NCBI RefSeq assembly: GCF_017315705.1 | Contig: NZ_JAFLRF010000012.1 | Coordinates: 94,805 to 158,804 of the forward strand | From: Trinickia mobilis | GTDB lineage: Bacteria > Pseudomonadota > Gammaproteobacteria > Burkholderiales > Burkholderiaceae | Length of the DNA: 64,000 nt | Reading direction: 5' to 3' | In this document: in pieces, positions 55,191 through 64,000 of the stretch | Layout of the letters: each line of letters starts with the position of its first letter | Numbering within the stretch: position 1 is the stretch's first letter | Made by a program: the position numbers and the translations under genes | Notes under the pieces: generated by a model | What the model was told of the DNA's origin: nothing | Seen by the model: only the letters and a program-made list of their open reading frames with translations | Database searches by the model: none

Positions 55191-55474
55191 CCTTCAAGCA
55201 TCATGCGCCTCTGCTGCAGGTGCAGCCATTCCCGCCGCGAGTTCACGACGGCGACCGCCCCGCATCCAGACGACCAGCGCCGATATGCGCGAACGGACAC
55301 CGCAAGGAAGACAAGGCGCGGTGTCGCGACATCGGCGACGCGCGGTCAGACGCTCCGTTCATCGCGATCTCGCCAACGACGCCTCAAGAGGACACCGCAT
55401 GACCAAGGGTCAATGAGACGCGCGTGCCCAAGGGCGCTCTCCTGACGAAGGCCGGCTGCAAAGAGGAGACTGAC
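55191..55474. other. Intergenic stretch before the protease gene
   Basis: About 280 bp with no convincing frame; a GAGGAG ribosome site at its right end serves the GTG start at 55475. Confidence 0.45.
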
Positions 55475-56506
55475 GTGGCAGAAGACTTGCTCGAACTCTA
55501 TCGCAGTTCCAACGCCGACAGCTGGTTCCTGCGCCGCGGCGATAACGGAGTGCCCGTCGTCCGTCATGTGCCCAACGCGGCGTCGGGGGGAGTCGTGTCT
55601 GAACTCCCAGTCAGCCAGTTCCTGACATCGAACCGGTTCGGGCCGGAGCACGAGGCCTTGCTCGATCTCGTCGCTCAACTGATCCCTCGTGGCAAATCCG
55701 CCAGTTCTTCCTGCGGGGTTGGGCGATCGCCTCCTGCACGACAAGAGAGCGGGCCAGATTCCGGGCGCAAGATGGCCGCGGATGCGCTGCTCCTCACCGC
55801 CACACGCGTCTGTACGTTCGCACAGCAACGCCAGCTGACGAATGCGAGCGGCTTCTTTTTCGAGCGCGACGAGCGGCTCTATCTCGTCACCAGTCGCCAT
55901 GTCCTTATCGACGAGCCGAGTCGCCATTTTCCCGACCGGCTGGAGATTGAATTTCATGTCGACATCGAGAACCTCGGCGCATCCAAATGGTTCTCGATAC
56001 CTTTATACGCCGCGGGGCGCGCTCTTTGGCACCAGGGTTCGGATACTGGGGGCGATATCGATGTGGGTGTCGTCGAGATCACTAGAGACGCCTTGCCACC
56101 AGGCGCGACCTTTTGCGTATTTGGTCCTGAGCACCTGCCCCGCCCGAGCGACGTGATGCCGATCGGTGCGTCGTTGCTGATCGTCGGATTTCCGCTAGGC
56201 TTTCACGACTCGCTGCATCACCTGCCCGTCGTTCGGCAAGGTGTGCTGGCGTCGGCATTCGGCCTGCGCTTTCAGGGCAAAGGATGTTTTATCACGGATG
56301 CGCGAACCCACCGTGGGACCAGCGGCGCGCCTGTCGTGATGAGCGCCGCAGCGAGTGAGGGAACACCCTGTAATCTGCCGTGGACGCTTTTGGGCGTCCA
56401 TTCGTCAAGCATCGATATGGGCAGCAGAGATCTCCACGTCGACGAATCGCTCGGGCTCAATAGCGCATGGTATGCCGACATTCTGATGACCTTGACCGAG
56501 AGTTAG
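55475..56506 (+). CDS. Trypsin-like serine protease with an N-terminal small conserved module
   Basis: A 343-residue continuous frame. GTG at 55475 follows GAGGAG by 6 bases. Residues 1-75 (AEDLLELYRSSNADSWFLRRGD... RHVPNAASGG) look like a small protein that I believe stands alone in Burkholderia. Residues about 100-343 form a Trypsin_2-type domain: His in VTSRHVL, Asp in DIDVGVVEI, Ser in RGTSGAPVV. A possible separate start is ATG 55772. No signal peptide, so probably cytoplasmic. Either a real fusion or two genes joined by stop-codon loss. Confidence 0.75.
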   Translation: MAEDLLELYRSSNADSWFLRRGDNGVPVVRHVPNAASGGVVSELPVSQFLTSNRFGPEHEALLDLVAQLIPRGKSASSSCGVGRSPPARQESGPDSGRKMAADALLLTATRVCTFAQQRQLTNASGFFFERDERLYLVTSRHVLIDEPSRHFPDRLEIEFHVDIENLGASKWFSIPLYAAGRALWHQGSDTGGDIDVGVVEITRDALPPGATFCVFGPEHLPRPSDVMPIGASLLIVGFPLGFHDSLHHLPVVRQGVLASAFGLRFQGKGCFITDARTHRGTSGAPVVMSAAASEGTPCNLPWTLLGVHSSSIDMGSRDLHVDESLGLNSAWYADILMTLTES

Positions 56507-56528
56507 ACCGCCCTCCCGCATCAGATCT

Positions 56529-56744
56529 TCAACCGAAGCGGGCGTCGAGCCATTCCTGCGCCCAGTTTTTCGCATAGGCAATGGCATCGTCACGCACGTC
56601 GAAGCCGGCGAGGTCGCCACTCAGATGAATGTCGAACTCGCTGCCGTCCGCACGACGGGTACTGATTCTTGCGTGTGCCATGAATTCTCCGTCGGCCCTG
56701 CGCGGCGTTGGGTCGATGCGGAATCTGGTTGAATTGAACTGCAT
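56529..56744 (-). CDS. Small hypothetical protein
   Basis: A 71-residue protein (MQFNSTRFRIDPTPRRADGEFMAHARIST... then FDVRDDAIAYAKNWAQEWLDARFG) with a strand-rich start and one C-terminal amphipathic helix. The helix pattern is seen in several small beta-proteobacterial proteins. Function unknown. Confidence 0.6.
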   Translation of the reverse strand: MQFNSTRFRIDPTPRRADGEFMAHARISTRRADGSEFDIHLSGDLAGFDVRDDAIAYAKNWAQEWLDARFG

Positions 56745-56912
56745 ATGCTTTCCTCGTTCAGTTGCCGCGCGACGCGTTGCCGTCGCGGAATGTTTCGTTG
56801 CTGACAGCCATGTCAGGCCTTCAGGAGCGCCATGATCTGGCCCGCCTCCTGGTCGGATTCGCAGCTTGGCATCCCGAATTCGCGCGCGGACCGGCGTAGC
56901 GCGATGAGTAAA

Positions 56913-57203
56913 TCAGCATTCCTGATCGAGGAAAGTCGTGTCTTGCGGACATGTATCGATCAGACGCTCCGCATACGCGGTTGATGCTCGACGCGCATCG
57001 CCCGCGTTCTGGAAAGGCCTGTCTGCGGGGAGCCTGAAAACACGGCTGCGAGAGACGCCCGTCGCGCCCTGAGGCTCCTGGATGCGCACGGCAGCGTCAA
57101 ATCCATCGTCGTAGTTATGTCCGTAGCCGGGCTCGGTTGCCCGGTGGGGGTAGACCAGCGGATAAACTTCCAGCCCCCGGTAGAGACGGAATCCAGTTGT
57201 CAT
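56913..57203 (-). CDS. Small hypothetical protein
   Basis: A 96-residue protein starting MTTGFRLYRGLEVYPLVYPHR with many Tyr/His/Pro, then a helical C-terminus (ARRASTAYAERLID). Strand-rich N-terminal half. Family pattern similar to the neighbouring 71-residue gene in composition; no function known. Confidence 0.58.
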   Translation of the reverse strand: MTTGFRLYRGLEVYPLVYPHRATEPGYGHNYDDGFDAAVRIQEPQGATGVSRSRVFRLPADRPFQNAGDARRASTAYAERLIDTCPQDTTFLDQEC

Positions 57204-57755
57204 GGCATGACCCTCGCGCTGCGCTTAGGCGGCAAAATGGGGGAAGTAGGTGAGAAACCGTATCGGCGGTGCTCACACGATCGGCCGCGTTGCGCGGTCT
57301 TCAATGAGAGGCCCGATCACGTTCAGGGGGGACACGCCAGGAGAGGCGCTGGAATCGGTCGCGAGTCAGTCAGCAAATTGATGCTACGCCCTTTGCCGAT
57401 TTTGTACAGCGAATGTTCTGCCCGAATCTCGCGTCGAATACGTCGCAGGATATCGAAGCTGTGCCTATCAGACCGGCGTGTGCGACCCGCCACCGCTACC
57501 TCGCGCGGCGCTGTCCGATTTAACTCGCCGACGCGTTCCGCAAGAGGCGCAAATGTGACCTGTTATCGAGCAGGATCACTTGCGGCTACGAGCGGCAGAG
57601 ATACCGCGATTCGTCCCAAGGACGGCCACGCGGAATGACGGAGGCTGACCGACGCGCAAAGCCGGTTTTCGAGCGTTCGACCGACGGCTGAAATTCGCCG
57701 CGCCCATGTGCATGAGCGATCCGGCGGCCGCCAGCGATCTATTCGCGCAGCTGTT
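57204..57755. other. Intergenic stretch, no recognised gene
   Basis: About 550 bp. Frames on either strand are rich in Arg/Ala, lack ribosome sites and resemble no family. I see no hairpin or repeat worth naming. Confidence 0.5.
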
Positions 57756-58022
57756 TCAACGACGACGAAATGCCGGCCGGTTCGTCGCACCAGCGCTCCG
57801 CTCGTCCTTGTGGCGAAAATTGATTCGCCCCTTGGTCAGGTCGTAGACGGAAAGCTCGAGTGTTACGCGGTCGCCTGCGAGGATGCGGATATGATTCTTG
57901 CGAATGCGGCCGGACGCGTAGGCGCCGACCACCACGCCATTGTCGAGCGTGACACGGTAGCGGCTGTCCGGCAGGACTTCGTCCACGATACCGTCGAGTT
58001 CGAGTAGCTCTTCTTTTGCCAT
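57756..58022 (-). CDS. infA: Translation initiation factor IF-1 (second-copy type)
   Basis: An 88-residue OB-fold protein: [59 protein letters not shown]. It is about 16 residues longer than the usual 72, with a basic tail. IF-1 helps assemble the 30S initiation complex. It is not next to ribosomal-protein genes, so it is probably a paralogue of the housekeeping infA. Confidence 0.92.
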   Translation of the reverse strand: MAKEELLELDGIVDEVLPDSRYRVTLDNGVVVGAYASGRIRKNHIRILAGDRVTLELSVYDLTKGRINFRHKDERSAGATNRPAFRRR

Positions 58023-58695
58023 TCAAGGTCCTGATCAATTGGCGCATCGTCGTTCATCGCGAGCGCATGGGAAAGGGAGTTGCGAGCGTTGCAGCATCGA
58101 ACGCACGCACGGATTGCTGGAAACAGCGCAATTGAGGCAATGCCCGCGTTTCCCGCATTCAGCCACCGCTCAGGTGCTCTCGCACTGAGTCGCGCATTCA
58201 GCGTTGTCCTGTTGGTTCCCGCGAGCCGCTGCGTCACGGACAAAGCAGGTGTCTCCGGCCGGAGGACAGTCTCTGTGGCCCGCCGCGCTGGTCAGCGGAT
58301 CAAACCTGGTGGAGCGATTGATGGAAACACGCTGACCCTGCGTTGGAGTCAGGTGCGCGGAGAAACCCGCGACTTTCGCGGTGGCGAGGCCGTAGAGCCT
58401 TGACGGTTTGCGGGCACACCGCTTGGGCAAGCCGCCATTATGCGCCTGTTCTGGCCGGATGACTACTGGCGGATCAATCTGCCGATGACTCGGAATGCGC
58501 CGGCTTCGGGCAGATATAGCGTGTATAGTCGGATATGCCTTTCGAATGCGTTGGTGGACGACCTCTGAACCCGTTTGTCCCACAGGCCCGGATTGGCAGC
58601 CCTCCTCGTTCGCAGTGAACGTTCAGCGAGCCACGTCGCAGGCAGCCCGAGCAGGTGGCTTTAGCACAGGATCTCGTACACAGGCAGAGCCGCCC
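58023..58695. other. Intergenic stretch, no recognised gene
   Basis: About 670 bp between infA and the small gene at 58696. It contains the infA leader. No supported coding frame; an Arg/Ala-biased open frame spans part of it. Confidence 0.5.
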
Positions 58696-58980
58696 ATGCA
58701 AAACGACCACGATGCCATTCCGTACTACCTCGTCTTGCGCACCGGCTGGCCACCTTATGTTTTGAATGCCCACCGCCTCGTGCTCCGCCGCGAGGCGAGC
58801 TCCCTTTTGCGGGCATTCGCGAGAACCCGGGGAACGTCCGCATGTATCGAGGACGAAACGTGGAATGACTTTTCCAGCTTGGAAGCCATTTCGGTCGTTG
58901 AGCGCCGGGAAACGCGGTTCTACGCGCTCATTCATGGGAACGAGACCGAGCACCAGTTGAGGTTGCTGACAACCCTCTGA
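58696..58980 (+). CDS. Small hypothetical protein
   Basis: A 94-residue protein (MQNDHDAIPYYLVLRTGWPPYVLNAHRLVLRREA...). ATG 58696 is the most protein-like start in a longer frame. Mixed strand/helix character, no known domain. Confidence 0.5.
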   Translation: MQNDHDAIPYYLVLRTGWPPYVLNAHRLVLRREASSLLRAFARTRGTSACIEDETWNDFSSLEAISVVERRETRFYALIHGNETEHQLRLLTTL

Positions 58981-59167
58981 CGTTGCGTCCGTGTCCGGGG
59001 CTTGCCAGCCCCCGGGTTGCAGTCCACGAACCTCCCGTCAAGAGGCGCTTTGATTCATCAACTCAACGGGGCGTCTCGTATATCGGTTGATCCCGTATCG
59101 CGGATTTACCTGATTTCGCCAATCTCGACGTAGCAGTGCGGCCGGACGGGCGGCTCCGATTCATTTG

Positions 59168-59173
59168 TATAAT
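59168..59173 (+). promoter_or_regulatory. Possible sigma-70 -10 element (TATAAT) before the polysaccharide gene
   Basis: A perfect TATAAT hexamer 26 bases upstream of ATG 59200. The -35 region at the right spacing is weak (GACGGG). Confidence 0.35.
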
Positions 59174-59199
59174 TCGGCGTCCGTCTTCAGGCCACTTCC

Positions 59200-60309
59200 A
59201 TGCTTAGCTTCGCGCTTGGTTTTCTCGTTTCGCTGCTGATCACGCTGTTGATCGTGCGCTACGCGCATCTGCACGAAAAGTTCTCGACCGATACCGATCT
59301 CGCCGGCGTGCAGAAATTCCACGCCCGGCCGGTGCCGCGCGTGGGAGGGGTCGGCATCCTGGCCGGGCTCGTCGTCGGCGCGGTAGAGTTGCACCCAAAC
59401 TATCCAGCCGTGTCCAGCGGCATTCTCGGGCTCATCGCTTGCGGCATTCCGGCTTTCGCGTCGGGCCTCATCGAGGACCTGACGAAGCGTGTTTCGCCTC
59501 TTGCACGCCTCGTCTGCACGATGGGCGCCGCCGCCCTCGCCTATTTCGCGCTCCATATCGCCGTCACCCGCATCAGCGTGCCGCCGCTCGATTTTCTGCT
59601 GTCATACGCGGTCATTTCGTGCGCCGTGACAGTGCTCGCCGTGGCCGCGCTTGCGAACGCGATCAACATCATCGACGGCTTCAACGGCCTCGCCTCGATG
59701 GTCGCGTTCATGATGTTCGCGTCGCTCGCCTACGTGGCATTCCAGGTCCACGACCCGATCGTGCTATCCGCGTCGTTCATCATGATGGGCGCCGTGATGG
59801 GCTTTTTCATCTGGAACTTCCCGGCCGGCCTGATCTTTCTCGGCGACGGCGGGGCTTACTTCATCGGCTTCATGCTCGCCGAGCTGTCGATTCTGCTCGT
59901 GATGCGGCATCGCGACGTGTCCGCGTGGTATCCGGTGCTGCTCTTCATGTACCCGATCTTCGAGACCTGCTTTTCGATCTACCGGAAGAAGTTCATCCGC
60001 GGGATGTCGCCGGGGATTCCGGACGGCGTGCATCTGCACATGCTCGTCTATAAGCGGCTGATGCGCTGGGCGGTGGGGGTGCGCACCGCGCACGAGCTCA
60101 CACGGCGCAACTCGATGACGTCGCCGTATCTGTGGCTGCTCTGCCTGATCGCGGTGATTCCGGCGACGCTGTTCTGGCGGCACACGGTGCACCTCTTCGG
60201 CTTCGTCGTGGTGTTTGCCGTGACGTATGTGTGGCTCTACGTCAGCATCGTGCGGTTCAAGTCGCCGCGGTGGCTCGTGTTTCGCAAAGGCCATCACCAT
60301 CGGCCGTAG
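59200..60309 (+). CDS. Polyprenyl-phosphate sugar-1-phosphate transferase (WecA/MraY family)
   Basis: A 369-residue integral membrane protein with about ten helices. Catalytic motifs ANAINIIDGFNGLA and FLGDGGAYFIGF are present, with a His-rich loop (DGVHLHMLVYKRL) as in WecA-type proteins. It would start a lipid-linked glycan by moving a GlcNAc-1-P-like sugar to undecaprenyl phosphate. Convergent with the glycosyltransferase gene at 60376. Confidence 0.87.
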   Translation: MLSFALGFLVSLLITLLIVRYAHLHEKFSTDTDLAGVQKFHARPVPRVGGVGILAGLVVGAVELHPNYPAVSSGILGLIACGIPAFASGLIEDLTKRVSPLARLVCTMGAAALAYFALHIAVTRISVPPLDFLLSYAVISCAVTVLAVAALANAINIIDGFNGLASMVAFMMFASLAYVAFQVHDPIVLSASFIMMGAVMGFFIWNFPAGLIFLGDGGAYFIGFMLAELSILLVMRHRDVSAWYPVLLFMYPIFETCFSIYRKKFIRGMSPGIPDGVHLHMLVYKRLMRWAVGVRTAHELTRRNSMTSPYLWLLCLIAVIPATLFWRHTVHLFGFVVVFAVTYVWLYVSIVRFKSPRWLVFRKGHHHRP

Positions 60310-60375
60310 CGGTTCGCGGCTGCCTCGCGCTACGCAGGCCTTATTCCAGACAAGGGCCGGAGCACGGACCCGGCT

Positions 60376-61521
60376 TTAGCGGTGGTGCGCCATGAGGCCA
60401 AGCAACGTCGACGTGTTCAGTTCGACCGAAAAGCGGCTGCGCACGTCAGCTTGGCCGCAATCGGCCATCAGGCGCATCGTCTCCGGATGCGTCAGCGCGT
60501 GTTCGATGGACTCGGCCCATTTCGGCACGTCGGCTGGCGGCACAAGCATGCCGGTCTCCAGATGGGACACGGTCTCGGGAATGCCGTCGACGTCGCTTGC
60601 GATCACCGGGACGCCCAGTCCGAGCGCTTCGATTTGCGCCATGCCGAGCGGCTCGGCCAAAGACGGCATCAACAACAAGTCCGCCCGCTTCAGCAACGGA
60701 GCAACGGGACGAACCTCGCCGACCCAAACCGACGACCCTAGGCCCAAAACGCCGATCTGCGCTCGAATCTCCGCCTCCATGGGGCCGCTGCCCGCAGCGA
60801 CGTATCGCAGGTTCGGCAGATGCCGGCGCGCCATCGCTATCGCCTCCAAAGCCACGTGATGGCCCTTCTCCCTGCGGAACATGCCCACCTGAACCAGCAG
60901 CGGACCCTCCCCGGCATCGATCCATCGCTGCAGCTCGGTGGGCAGCGGGCAATCCAGTTCGGCATCCAGGCCGCCAAAATCGACACCCGGATAGACAGTC
61001 CTGACGCGGTGAGGCGCGATGCGTTGGTTCGTCAGGATCTGCCGGCGCAGGTGCTCGCTCGGCACCACCGTTGCGTCGACAAAATGGTTGTACGTCCACG
61101 AGGAGGCTCGCCCGGGGTGGTAGGTGCGCGAGCGGATCAACCGCGGCCGGCGCTGCAGCGTTCGCGCGGCGATCGACAGATTGTTGGTGTCGTGTCCGCT
61201 GTGGCAAACGCACGCCACCGGCCGCCTCGACTTGAGAAAGTTATGCAGTCCGAACAGCGTGGCGGGGTTCACGCTATTGCGAAACGGCAACGACAACGTC
61301 TCGACGGAGGCCTTTTGGGCCGCAAGCGCAATCAGGCTATCGGGGCGGCATGCAAGGATGCTTTCCATTCCCGATGCACGCAACGCCTGAATCTGCTGGA
61401 GAAGCTGCCATTCCTGGCCGCCCATGTTGCGCGAGCTCTCGGTAAAGAGCACGAGTCCGCGCTGGCTGGCGGCGTCACGTCGAAATTCGGCCGCGCGATG
61501 GGGCAATGGTGATCGCTTCAT
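60376..61521 (-). CDS. Glycosyltransferase, GT4 family
   Basis: A 381-residue GT-B enzyme using a nucleotide-activated sugar. N-terminal NMGGQEWQLLQQ substrate-domain start, C-terminal donor domain with VGMFRREKGHHVALEA and the E-x7-E motif AEPLGMAQIEALGLGVPVIAS. It lies 18 bp after the dehydratase gene, so belongs to the same surface-polysaccharide operon. Linkage and sugar unknown. Confidence 0.9.
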   Translation of the reverse strand: MKRSPLPHRAAEFRRDAASQRGLVLFTESSRNMGGQEWQLLQQIQALRASGMESILACRPDSLIALAAQKASVETLSLPFRNSVNPATLFGLHNFLKSRRPVACVCHSGHDTNNLSIAARTLQRRPRLIRSRTYHPGRASSWTYNHFVDATVVPSEHLRRQILTNQRIAPHRVRTVYPGVDFGGLDAELDCPLPTELQRWIDAGEGPLLVQVGMFRREKGHHVALEAIAMARRHLPNLRYVAAGSGPMEAEIRAQIGVLGLGSSVWVGEVRPVAPLLKRADLLLMPSLAEPLGMAQIEALGLGVPVIASDVDGIPETVSHLETGMLVPPADVPKWAESIEHALTHPETMRLMADCGQADVRSRFSVELNTSTLLGLMAHHR

Positions 61522-61539
61522 GCGTCTAGTTTTAGTTCG

Positions 61540-63423
61540 TTAGCGTGCGGCCGCCGATGGCACGCTCTGCAACACCGGCGCCACCGTGGATTGATATTCC
61601 GGCACCCAGCGCCGCAGATCGCGGCGCACTTCGTCGTCGGACAAGACGCGATGCTGCAGCAGCCACGGCAGCAGTTCGTCGAGCAGGTGGTTCGGCACCT
61701 CGCGAGCCCGCGCGATGCGCAGCTTCGGATGCGGCGTGCGGGTGGTCGTTTCATCATCGGCGAGCAGCTCTTCGTAGAGCTTCTCGCCCGGACGGAGCCC
61801 CGTGAACACGATACGAATCTGTTCCTCGGTGTAGCCGTAGAGGCGAATCAGGTCGCGTGCCAGATCGACGATCCGCACCGGACGGCCCATGTCGAGAATG
61901 AAGATCTCGCCGCCGTGCCCCATGCTCGATGCCTGAAGCACCAGTTGCGACGCCTCGGGGATCGTCATGAAGAAGCGCGTGATTTCCGGATGCGTGACCG
62001 TGACGGGGCCGCCCTTGCCGATTTGCTGCTGGAACTTCGGGATCACGCTGCCCGCGCTGCCGAGCACGTTGCCGAAGCGCACGGTTTCGAACTGCGTATG
62101 TCCGCTGGTCTGCTGCAAAGCCTGGCAGGCCATTTCCGCCAAGCGCTTGCTCGCGCCCATCACGTTGGTGGGGTTGACGGCCTTGTCGGTGGAAATCAGC
62201 ACGAAGTGCTTGACGTTGTGCCGGATCGCCGCGCGCGCAACACGATAAGTGCCGAGCACGTTATTGCGTACCGCCTGCCACGCATTGAGTTCCTCCATCA
62301 GCGGCACGTGCTTGTAGGCCGCCGCATGGAAGACAATGTGCGGCACATAGCGCGACATCGCTTGATCGAGCAGCAGAGAGTCTTTCGTGTCGCCGATGAT
62401 CGGGACTACCGACAAATCGGGGAAGCGGTCCTGCAGTTCCTCGGTGAGCCGGTACATCGCAAATTCGGAAAGGTCGTAGGCCACCAGTTGCGCCGGCGCG
62501 AACCGCAGGATCTGACGGCACAACTCCGAGCCGATCGAACCACCGGCACCCGTCACCATCACGACGCGGCCGCGCAACAGCGCTTCGACGTGCGGCATGT
62601 CGATCTTGACGGGATCGCGCCCGAGCAGGTCTTCGAGGTCGATCTGGCGCACGCGGGACAGGAACGCCTGGCCTTGCGTGAGCGTGGTGAGCGCGGGCAG
62701 CACCATCGCGTGCACGCCGGCGCGCACGCACAGAGTGGCGACGCGCCGCTGCGCCTCCACCGAGGCCGACGGAATCGCGATGATCGCGTGTTCGGCGCGC
62801 AGCGCCGTGGCCCAGCGCGAGAGATCGCTGATCGGGCCGAGCACTTTGTGGCCGTAGATTTCGCGGCGTTGTTTGGCGGGGTCGTCGTCGAGGAGACCGA
62901 CCAGGCGCCATTCGCCGGAACGGGCGAGTTCGCGGGCGAGGCTTGCACCGGCGTTGCCGGCGCCGAGGACGATCACGGGCTTGCCTTGGCCGACGAGGCC
63001 GCCGTACAGGTAGAACTCTTTCGTTGCGCGATAGAGCGCGCGTGCGCCGCCCATGACGAGGAACAGCAGGATCGGGGAAACGATCAGGACCGAACGCGGG
63101 ACGACGGGCAGCGGCTGCACCATCACGGCGGCGACCATGACCACCACCCCGCCCGCGAGGACCGACTTGGAAATGCGCATCAAATCGGGGAGGCTCGCGA
63201 AGACCCACATGCCGCGATACAAGCCGAAAACGCGGAACATCAGGCCGTAAAGCGGCAGCACCCAGATCAGCGCGTACAGCGCGCCATGCCAGAAATCGTC
63301 CGGAATGGCGCCATTGAATCGAATTAGATAAGCGACGAGCCATGTGCCCAATACGGCACATAGATCGAAAAGGAAAGCACTGAACGACAGCCACGAGGCT
63401 TTGTGTCGAAGCATCGGCGTCAC
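61540..63423 (-). CDS. UDP-sugar 4,6-dehydratase/epimerase, WbpM/CapD/FlaA1 type
   Basis: A 627-residue membrane-anchored nucleotide-sugar enzyme. An N-terminal membrane region (about four helices, 1-125) and a CoA-binding-like domain ([15 protein letters not shown]) precede the catalytic SDR domain with [13 protein letters not shown] and [17 protein letters not shown]. Met replaces the usual catalytic Tyr, as in the WbpM subfamily. It acts on UDP-GlcNAc-like sugars in O-antigen or capsule synthesis. It overlaps the upstream transferase gene by 4 bp. Confidence 0.93.
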   Translation of the reverse strand: MTPMLRHKASWLSFSAFLFDLCAVLGTWLVAYLIRFNGAIPDDFWHGALYALIWVLPLYGLMFRVFGLYRGMWVFASLPDLMRISKSVLAGGVVVMVAAVMVQPLPVVPRSVLIVSPILLFLVMGGARALYRATKEFYLYGGLVGQGKPVIVLGAGNAGASLARELARSGEWRLVGLLDDDPAKQRREIYGHKVLGPISDLSRWATALRAEHAIIAIPSASVEAQRRVATLCVRAGVHAMVLPALTTLTQGQAFLSRVRQIDLEDLLGRDPVKIDMPHVEALLRGRVVMVTGAGGSIGSELCRQILRFAPAQLVAYDLSEFAMYRLTEELQDRFPDLSVVPIIGDTKDSLLLDQAMSRYVPHIVFHAAAYKHVPLMEELNAWQAVRNNVLGTYRVARAAIRHNVKHFVLISTDKAVNPTNVMGASKRLAEMACQALQQTSGHTQFETVRFGNVLGSAGSVIPKFQQQIGKGGPVTVTHPEITRFFMTIPEASQLVLQASSMGHGGEIFILDMGRPVRIVDLARDLIRLYGYTEEQIRIVFTGLRPGEKLYEELLADDETTTRTPHPKLRIARAREVPNHLLDELLPWLLQHRVLSDDEVRRDLRRWVPEYQSTVAPVLQSVPSAAAR

Positions 63424-64000
63424 ACCTCAGGTTGTTCAGAAACTGTTATTTGAAAACGACGCCAGCGAAGATCGATTGCGGCGCCGATCAGCACGAGTAT
63501 GACAACCCATACCGCTACGAGACCCCATTGAAAGGCTTCGGAACGGTTCAGCGCCCACAAAGCAAGCATTATGCCCGTGAGCATCACGACATACCAGCAT
63601 TGCGCAGTTCGCGCGTGCCCCATACCGGAGCGAACCATCCGTTGATAGTAATGCTCCCGATGCGCTTGCCAAAATTTTTCTCCGCGGGCGAGACGCCGCA
63701 CGAGGGTGACCGACGCGTCGCCGATGAAGGGCGCAAACGCCATCGCAGGAAACCAGATCGGCCATGCACCGGCGCGCCAGCCCCAATAGCCGAGGGCTCC
63801 CGCAAGAAACCCCAAAGGGATCGAGCCGGCATCCCCGAGAAAAATCCGGGCCGGGTGGTAGTTGAAGAACAGAAAGCCTGCCGCAGCCCCGACCACGGCT
63901 GCACAGGCCAGAGCCAATTCGGGGGCAGGATGCGTGCTCGTCAACGCGGCCAGCGCATAGCCGCCGAACCCGAACAACGCCATGCCGCCAGCCAGACCGT
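63420..64000 (-). CDS. MraY/WecA-family glycosyl-1-phosphate transferase (WbpL-like), 5' end outside window
   Basis: The visible C-terminal 190 residues include [23 protein letters not shown], matching the GDxGS motif of polyprenyl-phosphate transferases, plus several membrane helices and the basic cytoplasmic loop [22 protein letters not shown]. The start lies beyond base 64000. It is coupled to the WbpM-like gene (ATGA), a pair known in Pseudomonas and Burkholderia O-antigen loci. Confidence 0.88.
   Translation of the reverse strand, partial: GLAGGMALFGFGGYALAALTSTHPAPELALACAAVVGAAAGFLFFNYHPARIFLGDAGSIPLGFLAGALGYWGWRAGAWPIWFPAMAFAPFIGDASVTLVRRLARGEKFWQAHREHYYQRMVRSGMGHARTAQCWYVVMLTGIMLALWALNRSEAFQWGLVAVWVVILVLIGAAIDLRWRRFQITVSEQPEV

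Noticed and set aside
56770-56960. Minus-strand protein-like stretch ending MALLKA before the 71-residue gene
   Set aside because: No start codon of sufficient length in that frame; at best a decayed 35-40 residue remnant.

Overview
The window looks like a chromosomal segment of a high-GC beta-proteobacterium of the Burkholderia/Paraburkholderia type. The evidence is codon use, the style of the aromatic-catabolism modules, an OmpC-type trimeric porin, and several short hypothetical proteins I associate with that group. No rRNA, tRNA, CRISPR array, intact insertion sequence or prophage is visible. The assignment comes from reading the sequence, not from a database search.

Layout, left to right. 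(1) 1-6.5 kb: 3' part of an SDR gene, then a leftward msrB-dipZ-msrA operon for envelope methionine-sulfoxide repair, diverging from an OmpR-type two-component pair. (2) 6.6-13.2 kb: a HutC-type GntR regulator at the end of a polar amino-acid ABC transporter operon, diverging from a 2-oxoglutarate/Fe(II) oxygenase and an FAD-linked D-2-hydroxyacid dehydrogenase. Two near-identical GTATATAC-core palindromes exactly 120 bp apart lie between them. (3) 13.3-14.4 kb: decayed MFS transporter and MarR regulator, both missing their 5' parts. (4) 14.5-16.6 kb: TolA/TonB-C-like protein and flavohemoglobin. (5) 16.9-23.8 kb: complete six-gene phenol hydroxylase operon with a sigma-54 promoter and divergent DmpR/XylR-type activator. 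(6) 23.9-24.4 kb: remnants that look like a deleted hca-type locus. (7) 24.4-32.4 kb: mhpR and mhpABDFE...C for meta-cleavage of 3-(3-hydroxyphenyl)propionate, with a remnant of an MFS transporter before mhpC.

(8) 33.0-45.0 kb is the least familiar part. A divergent cluster has an NCS1 permease (interrupted by one TAG codon), porin, zinc-type dehydrogenase, cupin, bacteriohemerythrin and SDR on the left. On the right are a CarAa-like Rieske oxygenase, its flavin/[2Fe-2S] reductase, an M20-fold protein that has lost essentially every canonical metal ligand, an amidase-signature hydrolase and a convergent MarR-type regulator. Operator-like palindromes lie between the arms. I infer oxidation and hydrolytic opening of an N-heterocyclic or lactam compound; indole-3-acetate is one candidate.

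(9) 45.4-59.0 kb: housekeeping and small conserved genes, including an Mth938-domain protein, an ABC exporter, an RNase Z-like hydrolase, a SET-domain methyltransferase, HU, a secreted propeller-like protein, a cold-shock protein, a trypsin-like protease and a second IF-1. (10) 59.2-64.0 kb: surface polysaccharide genes (two polyprenyl-phosphate sugar-1-phosphate transferases, a WbpM/CapD-type dehydratase and a glycosyltransferase), running off the right edge.

Overall, 6.6-45 kb forms a catabolic island in which the enzymes are intact but several transporter and regulator genes are broken. That suggests recent pruning of uptake functions.
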